Notes under the pieces: model-generated
What the model saw: only the letters and a program-made list of their open reading frames with translations
What the model was told of the DNA's origin: nothing
Database searches by the model: none
Program-made: the position numbers and the translations under genes
Assembly (NCBI RefSeq): GCF_027947575.1
Contig: NZ_CP116256.1
Coordinates: 3,782,001 to 3,846,000 of the forward strand
Direction of reading: 5' to 3'
DNA: 64,000 nucleotides
From: Streptomyces rubrogriseus
GTDB taxonomy: Bacteria > Actinomycetota > Actinomycetes > Streptomycetales > Streptomycetaceae
Shown here: positions 8,666-16,222 of the stretch, piece by piece
How positions within the stretch are numbered: the stretch's first letter is position 1
Layout of the letters: the number at the start of each line of letters is the position of its first letter

Positions 8666-10150
8666 TCACGCGGCGGGCACCTCGTCCACGAACCCGGTAC
8701 CGGCGGCGCGGTACCCGGCGACCTTGGCCGCGACCTCGGCCGGGGTGAGCACCTGGTCCTTGACGTGCAGGACGTAGTCGACCTGCTGGTCGTAGGAGCG
8801 CGGCGTCGTCGACGTCTGGCCGTTCAGGTCGATCAGCCACTGGTTGAAGTTGATCGACATCGGCCGCTCCGGCAGGTACTGCGCGTCATGCGTGCCGAAC
8901 GGCTGCCCGTCCACGTAGTAGGTGATGGCGCCGGCGTCGATCGTCACCACCAGGTCGTGCCAGCCGGCGTAGCTGCTGCGCTGCTCGGAGTGCTGGTTGA
9001 CGGCCTGCCAGGGATCGGGGTCGTAGGTCTCCCAGGAGGTCGTGTAGAGGATGTTCGACGGTTCGCCCCACCCTCCGTTCGGCAGGTACTCGAAGTCGTA
9101 CTCGGCGTAGTCGTCGGCCATCGGCGCCTTGAGGTCGTTGATGGTGAAGAAGGTCTGCACCAGATGGTCCCCGTCGGGCCCGGACCTCGGCGTGTCGGCG
9201 AACTTGACCCGCGCCGCGTACGTGCCGTCCTTGAACTTCGTCGACTTGGTCAGGACCTCGGTCTGGGTGGTGGACGCGCCGGTGCCGGCCGTGGACGTCT
9301 CCAGGTTCATCACCGAGTTGCCTCCGGCGGAGACGAAGGTGACCTTCGACGGGTCCCACGTGGCGCCGGGGACGCCGGGTCCGCCCGAGTTGGAGCGCAC
9401 GCTCCAGCCGTGGGCCGCGATCGCGGGATCCGTGTGCGAGCTGTAGTCGAAGTCGTCGAACAGGGTCTGGCCGCCGCCGGGCGGATCCGTCGGGTCGGTC
9501 GGATCGGTCGGGTCCGTGGGGTCGTTCCCCTCGGGAGCCGTTCCCCAGACGGTGGCGCCGGCCAGTTGGGCGGTGACCTTGTCCCAGGTCGCGTACGAGG
9601 TCTGGCCGCCGCCGAAGGAGTAGTCGTCGCTCTGCCGCAGCGGCTGCCAGTTGCCCTGGTAGAAGCGCAGTTGCAGGTCGCCGGTGTCAGCGCCGGGCGC
9701 CAGGGTGCCCGCCGCCGAGGTGAAGCCGATCTCCAGGTACCGATCGGCCGTCGCCGTCGGGTTGCCCAGGGTGCCGAACGTGCCGGTGACCGCGGCGCAG
9801 CCGCGCACCGCCCAGGAGCACGCGAAGCGGTAGGAGGCGTTCGGGGAGTCCGCCTTGAAGTAGTAGCGGATCCTCACCTGGCTCAGCCGCACGGTGGACG
9901 AGCCGGTGTTGCGGACCTTGAACCAGGGTTCCGTCTGGTCCGCGGTGGCTCCGCTCGCGCTGGTGCGGTACTGGACGGTGAGACCGTCGGCGGCCGGATC
10001 GGCCGGATCGGCCGGATCGGCCGGAGCGGCCGGAGCGGCCGGAGCGGCCGGAGCGGCCTGGGCGGGGAGGGCGGTCAGGGCACCGCCGCCCAGCAGAACG
10101 GACAGGGCGAGCGCCAGGCGGGCGCGGCCGGCGGTGGGTCGGTTTCTCAT
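8666..10150 (-). CDS. Secreted CBM3-GH16 glycoside hydrolase
   Basis: This 494-aa exoenzyme has a Sec signal peptide (about 1-33), an Ala/Asp/Pro spacer, a CBM3-type carbohydrate-binding module (about 57-205; LTVQYRTSASGATADQTEPWFKVRNTG region), a PTD-repeat linker (about 209-227) and a GH16 domain. The catalytic motif is E350-Y-D-F-E354, the ExDxE form seen in lichenases, XTH and Crh enzymes, not the bulged ExDxxE of laminarinases. The product probably cuts or transfers a beta-glucan. Its ATG overlaps the GH20 stop (ATGA), so both are co-translated as the tail of the second sugar operon. Confidence 0.85.
   Translation of the reverse strand: MRNRPTAGRARLALALSVLLGGGALTALPAQAAPAAPAAPAAPADPADPADPAADGLTVQYRTSASGATADQTEPWFKVRNTGSSTVRLSQVRIRYYFKADSPNASYRFACSWAVRGCAAVTGTFGTLGNPTATADRYLEIGFTSAAGTLAPGADTGDLQLRFYQGNWQPLRQSDDYSFGGGQTSYATWDKVTAQLAGATVWGTAPEGNDPTDPTDPTDPTDPPGGGQTLFDDFDYSSHTDPAIAAHGWSVRSNSGGPGVPGATWDPSKVTFVSAGGNSVMNLETSTAGTGASTTQTEVLTKSTKFKDGTYAARVKFADTPRSGPDGDHLVQTFFTINDLKAPMADDYAEYDFEYLPNGGWGEPSNILYTTSWETYDPDPWQAVNQHSEQRSSYAGWHDLVVTIDAGAITYYVDGQPFGTHDAQYLPERPMSINFNQWLIDLNGQTSTTPRSYDQQVDYVLHVKDQVLTPAEVAAKVAGYRAAGTGFVDEVPAA
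9992..10054. repeat. Seven 9-nt tandem repeats inside the GH16 gene
   Basis: Three copies of GGCCGGATC are followed by four of GGCCGGAGC. On the coding strand they give (Ala-Asp-Pro)n then (Ala-Ala-Pro)n just after the signal peptide. The unit is in frame, so copy-number change would alter only spacer length. Confidence 0.9.
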
Positions 10151-11766
10151 GCGGGATCCTTTCGGCGCGACTCCCGCCCGAGCGGGAGCGTCGACGGGTG
10201 GTGCGGGACGTGGGGGAACGACATGGGGGGACCCGGCGGCGGGGCGGCGTGCGGGACGTCCAGGGCGTCCAGCCGGGCCCGGTGTCCGGCCAGCCGGGCC
10301 GTGAAGTCCCGCCAGCCCGACGTGCCGTCCCAGACCCGCTCGGCGAGCGCGCACAGCCGCGGGAAGGTGAGGTACTCGATGTGCTCCGGGGTGCGCACGA
10401 ACTCCGTCCACAACTGGCCCTGGGCGCCCAGCACCCGGGACGCCGCCTGCGGAGTCGGCGGCGCGAGGTCCACGTCGTGGACGGCGCGCAGGTCGATCAC
10501 CACCCCGGGCTGCGCGGGCGGTTCCCCGGGACCGGCGCCGCGCGGGTAGTCGAAGTAGGTCGCGCGGTGGTCGGCGTGCACGACCTGGTGCCCGCGCAGT
10601 GCCGCCGCCCGGGCGTGCGCCGGATCGCGCCAGCTCATCACCGTGCAGTCGAGGGGCAGGGCGACGCCGCTCTCGGCCCAGACGACCGGCCTGCGGCCCG
10701 CGCGCACCAGGTGCTCGGACAGCCGGGCGATGAACCAGGGGTGCAGCGCTCGGGGCCCGGCCAGCCCCTCACGGGCAGCACGGGCCCGCGCCGCCGGGCT
10801 CAGCTCCCACTCCGTGGTGGGGACCTCGTCCCCGCCGATGTGCACGTACGGCGAGGGGAAGACGTCCATCACCTCGTCCAGGACGGTGCGGAAGAAGTCC
10901 AGGACGTGGCCGCCGGTGCCCAGGACGTTCTCGCACACGCCCCAGTGCGTCCACACGTCCAGTCGGCGGGTGGGGTCGGTGCCCAGCTCGGGGTAAGCGG
11001 CCAGGGCGGCGCGGACGTGCCCCGGTACACCGGTCTCCGGCAGTACGCTCACGCCGCGCTCCGCGGCGTACGCGACCAGGCCCCGCAGTTCCGCACGGGT
11101 GTAGGAACCGCCGTGCGGCACGCCGTCGAACCGGTCGCTGCCCGCGGGGCCCACCATCGACTCCGCACGCCGGCCGCCGACCTCGGTCAGCCGGGGGTGG
11201 GCCGCCACCGGCATCCGCCAGCCCTGGTCGTCGGTGAGGTGGAGGTGGAAGACGTTCAGCTTGTGCAGCGCCAGCAGGTCGACGTAGCGCCGCAGATAGG
11301 ACACCGGCTGGAAGTGCCGGGCCACGTCGAGCATGGAGCCGCGCCAGGCATGGCGGGGTACGTCGGTGATCTCGACGGCCGGCAGCTCCCACGGCACCCC
11401 GCGCACCGGCCCGCCGGACAGGGCCTCGTAGGGCAGGAGCTGCCGCACCGTCTGCACCCCGCGCAGCAGTCCGGCCGGGCGGGCGGCCCGCAGCAGGACG
11501 CCCTGGGGGCTCACGGTCAGGCCGTACCCCTCGTCGCCGAGGCCGGCCAGGGCGGGGTCGAGGGCGATGACGAAGGCCCCGTCGGCGGCGGACTCCAGGG
11601 GCAGTCCGGTGGCCGGGGCGAGGAGGGTGCGCAGCAGGACCGCGGCGGGACCGGCCCCGGGGGCGACCCGCAGCCGGGTCGTGTCGTCGAGCCGGAATCG
11701 GCCGGAACGGGTGGAGAGGCGGCGGGGGCGGGGGACTAGGGCCAGTTCGGGGCGTGGCAGGTCCAC
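10147..11766 (-). CDS. GH20 beta-N-acetylhexosaminidase
   Basis: The GTG at 11766 is preceded by GGAG with a 7-nt spacer, giving 539 aa. An N-terminal GH20b-like region (about 5-130) leads into the catalytic barrel from about 140 (HAWRGSMLDVARHF, LHLTDDQGWR). The GH20 signature HIGGDE is present, with the catalytic pair D313-E314. No signal peptide is visible, so it is probably cytoplasmic and hydrolyses imported GlcNAc or GalNAc oligomers. It follows the importer permease by about 98 nt and overlaps the GH16 start by 4 nt. Confidence 0.92.
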   Translation of the reverse strand: MDLPRPELALVPRPRRLSTRSGRFRLDDTTRLRVAPGAGPAAVLLRTLLAPATGLPLESAADGAFVIALDPALAGLGDEGYGLTVSPQGVLLRAARPAGLLRGVQTVRQLLPYEALSGGPVRGVPWELPAVEITDVPRHAWRGSMLDVARHFQPVSYLRRYVDLLALHKLNVFHLHLTDDQGWRMPVAAHPRLTEVGGRRAESMVGPAGSDRFDGVPHGGSYTRAELRGLVAYAAERGVSVLPETGVPGHVRAALAAYPELGTDPTRRLDVWTHWGVCENVLGTGGHVLDFFRTVLDEVMDVFPSPYVHIGGDEVPTTEWELSPAARARAAREGLAGPRALHPWFIARLSEHLVRAGRRPVVWAESGVALPLDCTVMSWRDPAHARAAALRGHQVVHADHRATYFDYPRGAGPGEPPAQPGVVIDLRAVHDVDLAPPTPQAASRVLGAQGQLWTEFVRTPEHIEYLTFPRLCALAERVWDGTSGWRDFTARLAGHRARLDALDVPHAAPPPGPPMSFPHVPHHPSTLPLGRESRRKDPA

Positions 11767-11864
11767 GGGGCGGCTCCGGTGGTCGGCGGTGCGCGACGGG
11801 GCGGGGGAGGCGGAAGGGGGTGCGGAGGAGAGGACGGAAGGAGGGGCAGGGCGGGCGGTCCCGG

Positions 11865-12722
11865 TCAGCCCTTGACGCCTCCCGAGGCCAGCCCGGCCGT
11901 CACGTGCCGTTGCAGGGCGAGGAAGATGACCAGCGCGGGGAGCGCGAAGAGCGTGGCGGCCGCCATGGTGGCCCCCCAGTCGGTGCCGAAGGTCGACTGG
12001 AACGAGGAGAGCCACACCGGGAGCGTGCGGCTGTCCTGCTGCTTGATGATGAGGAAGTTGGCGTAGGTGAACTCGTTCCAGGCGGTGATGAAGCCGAACA
12101 GCGAGGTGGCCATGAGCCCGGGCGCCAGCAGCGGGAACGCCACCCTGCGGAACGCCCCGGCCCGGGTGCAGCCGTCGACCTGGGCCGCCTCCTCCAGCTC
12201 CGGCGGGATGCCCGCGATGAAGCCGCGCAGCACGACCACCGTGAACGGCAGCGTGATCATGAAGTAGATCAGCGTCAGCGTCGGCAGCCGGTCGAGCATC
12301 CCGGTGTCGCGGGAGATGATGTAGATCGGGATGATCAGTGACTCCCACGGCGCCATCTGGGCGACGAACACCGCCAGCATGAACTGCCGGCGCCCGCGCC
12401 AGCGCATGCGGGCCACGGCGTAGGCGGCGCCCAGGGCGACCAGCAGGGCCAGCAGGACGGCGCTCAGGGTGACCAGGAGGCTGTTGCGCCAGAACAGCGC
12501 GAAGCCGTCGGCGCCGACCGCCTTCCGGAAGTGCTCCAACGTCCAGGCGCCGGGCACCAGCCGGGGATCGTAGGACTGGATGTCCGTCGACGGCTTGAAC
12601 GCGGTCGTGACCATCCAGTACACCGGGAACAGGCAGACCAGCACGGTGAGCGCGGCGGCGGCGTTCAGCGGGAGGCGGCGCAGGGCGCGGCGCACCCGGG
12701 GGCGGGGACGCGGGGTGCTCAC
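11865..12722 (-). CDS. Sugar ABC transporter permease, MalG/DasC type
   Basis: The 285-aa protein has about six membrane helices and the EAA loop (LEEAAQVDGCTRAGAFRRVAFP), ending in GGVKG. Its GTG start overlaps the upstream permease stop (GTGA). The set of lipoprotein, two permeases and hexosaminidase resembles chitobiose-type DasABC importers, but direct assignment to the das genes is not claimed. No ATPase gene lies here; a shared MsiK is expected. Confidence 0.92.
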   Translation of the reverse strand: MSTPRPRPRVRRALRRLPLNAAAALTVLVCLFPVYWMVTTAFKPSTDIQSYDPRLVPGAWTLEHFRKAVGADGFALFWRNSLLVTLSAVLLALLVALGAAYAVARMRWRGRRQFMLAVFVAQMAPWESLIIPIYIISRDTGMLDRLPTLTLIYFMITLPFTVVVLRGFIAGIPPELEEAAQVDGCTRAGAFRRVAFPLLAPGLMATSLFGFITAWNEFTYANFLIIKQQDSRTLPVWLSSFQSTFGTDWGATMAAATLFALPALVIFLALQRHVTAGLASGGVKG

Positions 12723-13651
12723 GGCTGCTCGCCCTCCTGACGGAACAGTTGGCGGAAGTAGAAAACCAGGACGCCGCTCATCAGCAGGACCGTGAGCATC
12801 GAGGCGGCGGAGCCCAGGTCGTAGCGCTGCCCGGCCAGCGCGGTCTGCACGGCGTACACCGGCAGGATGGTGGTGGCCTCGCCCGGTCCGCCGCGGGTCA
12901 TCACCCAGATCTGCACGAACGCCTTGAACGTCCAGATCACTTCGAGGGACAGCACCAGCATGAAGATCGGCCGGATCAGCGGGAAGGTGACCGACCGGAA
13001 GACGCGGCCGGCCCCCGCGCCGTCCATGCGGGCCGACTCGTACAGTTCGGCCGGCACCGTGACCAGCGCCGAGTAGAGGGTGATCGCGGCGAACGGCACG
13101 GACTGCCAGACGATCAGCACCACCACGATGCCGAACGCGGCCCCGCCGTGCGCGAACCAGGGATAGCCCTCGTACGACTCGAACCCGAGGCCGGTGAGGG
13201 TCTCGTTGACGATGCCGAATTCGGAGTGGAACAGCCACTGGAAGACGGTGGTGGCGGCGACCACCGGCACCGCCCAGACCAGGACCAGGGAGCTGAGCAC
13301 CACGGTCCTGGCCGCCCGGCCCAGCCGCTCGGTCATCAGCGCGACCAGGATGGAGAGCACCATGATCGCGAAGACGTCGACCGCCATGAACACGAAGGTC
13401 CGGCGCACCACCTCCCAGAACTCCGGGTCGCCCAGCAGCGTCCGGTAGTTGCGCAGCCCGACGAAGTCGGCGTCCCCCAGGATGAGCTGACGCAGCCGGA
13501 AGTCCTGGAAGGAGATGAGCACGGCCCGGGCCAGCGGATAGAGCAGCAGGTACAGCATGCCCAGCACGGCGGGCGCGACCAGCAGGTACGGCCAGAGGGC
13601 CCCCCGGCCCGCCGCGCCGGGCGGCACGCTCCGCTCACGGACGGTCGACAC
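12719..13651 (-). CDS. Sugar ABC transporter permease, MalF/DasB type
   Basis: The 310-aa inner-membrane protein has six predicted helices (first at about 20-45: LWPYLLVAPAVLGMLYLLLY) and an EAA motif (LYESARMDGAGAGRVFRSVTFP). It begins 45 nt after the binding-protein stop. A short basic N-terminus (MSTVRERSVPP) precedes the first helix. It partners the MalG-type permease it overlaps. Confidence 0.92.
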   Translation of the reverse strand: MSTVRERSVPPGAAGRGALWPYLLVAPAVLGMLYLLLYPLARAVLISFQDFRLRQLILGDADFVGLRNYRTLLGDPEFWEVVRRTFVFMAVDVFAIMVLSILVALMTERLGRAARTVVLSSLVLVWAVPVVAATTVFQWLFHSEFGIVNETLTGLGFESYEGYPWFAHGGAAFGIVVVLIVWQSVPFAAITLYSALVTVPAELYESARMDGAGAGRVFRSVTFPLIRPIFMLVLSLEVIWTFKAFVQIWVMTRGGPGEATTILPVYAVQTALAGQRYDLGSAASMLTVLLMSGVLVFYFRQLFRQEGEQP

Positions 13652-13696
13652 GTGGCCTCCTGGTCTCGTGGTCGTGGGGTCGGGGACGGCAGGGGG

Positions 13697-14965
13697 TCAG
13701 GAGTCGCCGCCCAGCGTCTCGGTGATGGTCCGGGAGGCCTCGGCCGCGGCGGACTCGGCGTCCTCGCCGGTGAGCACGGCCGTCATGTACTCCTTGATCG
13801 GGTTCTTGGCCTCGACCGCCGCCCACTGGGGCGTGTTGGGCGTGGCGTGTCCGTTCACGGCGCCGGCCGCCATGGCCGCGGTGCCCGGGTCGTCGGCGAC
13901 CGCGCCCGCCAGGGTGGTCTTGTTCGGTACGTAGCTCATGGCGACGGCGAGCTTCTTCTGCCAGGCGTCACCGGTCAGTTCGCGGATGAGGGTGAACGCC
14001 TCCTCCTGGTGCGCCGCGACAGCTGGGACGACCAGGTCGGAGCCGCCGGTGAAGACGGCGCCCGGACCGTCGGCGGTCTTGCCGGGCACCGGGAAGAAGC
14101 CGAGCTTTCCCTTGAGTTCCGGGTTCTTCTCCTCGATGACCTTGGCCCCGCCCGGAACGGCGATGATCTGGGCGACCTGCCCCTTCGCCATCACCTCCGC
14201 CTGCGGCGGCTGGGCCTCGTCCGAGTCCTTGGGGCCCTTGCCCAGGGCCTGGAGGCGCCGGTAGAAGTCCATGGCCCGCAGCGCCCCGGGGCTGTCGAGG
14301 CCGCCCTTCCAGCCGCCGCCGGACTTCACGGCCAGGTCGCCGCCCTCGTCCCAGACGAAACCGGACAGCACGTACCAGTTCTGCCCCGGCAGGTAGATGC
14401 CCTGGGTCCCGCCCGTGTTCAGCTTGCGGGTGGCGGCGATCCACTGGTCCCTGGTCCTGATCCGCGAGGGATCTATCCCGGCCTTCTCGAACAGGTCGGT
14501 GCGGTGGATGACCACCCGGTTGGCCGCGTAGTACGGGATGCCGTACTGCTTGCCCTCGTACGACCCGGGCTCCGCGAGCCCCTCCAGCCAGTCGCCGCCG
14601 CCCAGTTCCGCGACGCGGTCCGAGAAGTCGGTGAGGCCGCCGCTCTGGGCGTACTGGGCGACCTGGGTGTTGCCGACCTCGATGACGTCCGGGGCGTCGT
14701 TGCTGGCCAGGGCGGCGGTCACCTTCTCGCCTATGCCCTCCCACTCCTGGATCTGGATCTTCACGTCGATCTCGGGGTGGGCCTTCTCGAAGCCCGTCTC
14801 GAACTCCTTCTGGAACCCGGCCGAGACGCTGTCGCGCATGAGCCACACGTCGAGGGCGGTCCTGCCGTCCCCGGCGCCGTCGGAGGAGCCGCCGGACGAG
14901 GAGCAGGCGGCGAGCCCGGCGCCGAGCGCCAGCGTGGAGAGCAGGGCGAGCGAACGGTACTTCAC
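13697..14965 (-). CDS. Sugar-binding lipoprotein of ABC importer (DasA/NgcE-like)
   Basis: This 422-aa lipoprotein has a signal peptide with lipobox LAAC (C21) and a Ser/Gly tether. Its N-lobe (EWEGIGEKVTAAL, PDVIEVGNTQ) resembles chitobiose-binding DasA proteins, suggesting amino-sugar oligosaccharides as ligands. It is the first gene of the second leftward operon and is transcribed away from the GntR regulator 226 nt upstream. AGAGGTG precedes the start. Ligand assignment is by resemblance only. Confidence 0.9.
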   Translation of the reverse strand: MKYRSLALLSTLALGAGLAACSSSGGSSDGAGDGRTALDVWLMRDSVSAGFQKEFETGFEKAHPEIDVKIQIQEWEGIGEKVTAALASNDAPDVIEVGNTQVAQYAQSGGLTDFSDRVAELGGGDWLEGLAEPGSYEGKQYGIPYYAANRVVIHRTDLFEKAGIDPSRIRTRDQWIAATRKLNTGGTQGIYLPGQNWYVLSGFVWDEGGDLAVKSGGGWKGGLDSPGALRAMDFYRRLQALGKGPKDSDEAQPPQAEVMAKGQVAQIIAVPGGAKVIEEKNPELKGKLGFFPVPGKTADGPGAVFTGGSDLVVPAVAAHQEEAFTLIRELTGDAWQKKLAVAMSYVPNKTTLAGAVADDPGTAAMAAGAVNGHATPNTPQWAAVEAKNPIKEYMTAVLTGEDAESAAAEASRTITETLGGDS

Positions 14966-15009
14966 GGTTCACCTCTGGGAGAGCTGGAAGGGACGACGCA
15001 CCCGCACTT

Positions 15010-15177
15010 GACCAGTAAGGGGCGCAGGACTTACCAGTCGGCGTTGGTCGAAGGTGGCATGGACCAATGAGGGCGTCAACCCCTCACGTATGTACGGGAT
15101 TTCGGCCCGTCGTTCGCGGAGAGTGGCTGGTTCGCGTCCTAGGTGGACAGGTAAGCTCGGCTGACCAGCAGACCAGT
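15010..15177. promoter_or_regulatory. Repeated ACCAG boxes between sugar operon and GntR gene
   Basis: The divergent region holds ACCAGT at 15011-15016 and 15033-15038, exactly 22 bp apart and each preceded by CTT(G), and GACCAG at 15163-15168 and 15171-15176, 8 bp apart. The half-site ACTGGT(CT) is also the half-site of the DasR element. The two clusters sit next to the two divergent start codons, as expected for an autoregulated GntR switch. No clear -10/-35 was found. Binding is inferred. Confidence 0.45.
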
Positions 15178-15191
15178 CACGGGAGTACTGC

Positions 15192-16037
15192 ATGGAGATC
15201 GACGCCGCCGCTTCCGGTGCGGTGCTCAAGCGGGAGCGCGTCCGCGACGCCATCCTGGAACTCATCGAGGACCGGCGCCCCGGGGACGCGATTCCCTCGG
15301 AGCGCACCCTCTGCGCCGAACTCGGCGTTTCCCGCCCCACGTTGCGGGCGGCGGTCGACGAACTGGTGGTCGCCGGACTGCTGGTGCGCGAGCACGGCCG
15401 GGGCATGTTCGTCGCCGCCGAGAAGATCACCCAGGAACTGGTCTCCGACCGCCGGTCCCTCAGTCTCCCGCAGGCCGCCGGCGCCTGGACCAGCAGGCTC
15501 CTGGAGGTCCGCACCCTGCCCGCGGGCGCCCGGGTGGGGCGCAAGCTGCGCATGTCGCCGGCGGCGCAGATCCACTACGTGGCACGTCTTCGACTGGTCG
15601 ACGGCTCGCCCATGGCCATCGAGTACCTGCACGTACCGGCCGACCTCGTCTCGGACCTGACCAGTGAGGAACTGGAGCAGGGCGACCTGTACGAGCACCT
15701 GGGCGAGCGACACGACGTCCGGGTCAGCGAGGCCGTGCAGTCCATCGAACCCACCGTGGTCACCCGCGCCGAGGCCGACCTGCTAGACGTGCCCGAGCTC
15801 TCCCCGGCGCTGCTCTTCGAGCGCCTGACCACCGACACCCGGGGCCGCCCCGTGGAGTACGTGCACTCCCTCTACCGGGGCGACCGCTACCGGATCGTCT
15901 CCCGGCTCACCCTGGGCCCCCGCGACCAGGCGCCACCCCCGGGCGAAGGCCACCACCCGGGCATCCCGCCCGGGGACTTCGCCACCAAGGATCCCGTCCC
16001 GCTCTCCACGCGCGGGGTCGTGCAGGACGGCATGTAG
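15192..16037 (+). CDS. GntR/HutC-family regulator with UTRA effector domain
   Basis: The 281-aa cytoplasmic repressor has an N-terminal winged helix (about 12-80; PGDAIPSERTLCAELGVSRPTLRAAVDELV, given here only as a location at 31-59) and a C-terminal UTRA ligand-binding domain (about 95-245). It has a 40-residue polar tail longer than most relatives. GGGAG precedes the ATG. DasR-like UTRA regulators sense phosphorylated amino sugars. Position, divergent from the importer/hexosaminidase operon and beside the GH109 gene, makes it the obvious local regulator. Confidence 0.9.
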   Translation: MEIDAAASGAVLKRERVRDAILELIEDRRPGDAIPSERTLCAELGVSRPTLRAAVDELVVAGLLVREHGRGMFVAAEKITQELVSDRRSLSLPQAAGAWTSRLLEVRTLPAGARVGRKLRMSPAAQIHYVARLRLVDGSPMAIEYLHVPADLVSDLTSEELEQGDLYEHLGERHDVRVSEAVQSIEPTVVTRAEADLLDVPELSPALLFERLTTDTRGRPVEYVHSLYRGDRYRIVSRLTLGPRDQAPPPGEGHHPGIPPGDFATKDPVPLSTRGVVQDGM

Positions 16038-16078
16038 CGGCACCTCAGGTGCACGGAACGGCGTGAGACTGCGCGGAA

Positions 16079-16138
16079 ATGCTCGGAACGGCTTTGTATC
16101 GAGCATGTATTGACATGTCACGGCTGACGTCGCAGAGT
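16079..16138 (+). promoter_or_regulatory. Putative promoter and inverted repeat upstream of GH109 gene
   Basis: An inverted repeat ATGCTCG (16079-16085) / CGAGCAT (16100-16106) directly precedes TTGACA (16110-16115), itself part of the perfect palindrome TGACATGTCA (16111-16120). A weak -10 (CAGAGT, 16133-16138) lies 17 bp on. The repeat could be an operator. No regulator is assigned. Confidence 0.35.
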
Positions 16139-16222
16139 CATGCCCCGAAAGTGTTCGACAGCCCGACGTTGCCCGACCGCGCCCCGCCCGTGATGCGAAC
16201 CGCCACGAGGAGTGTTGCCGTC

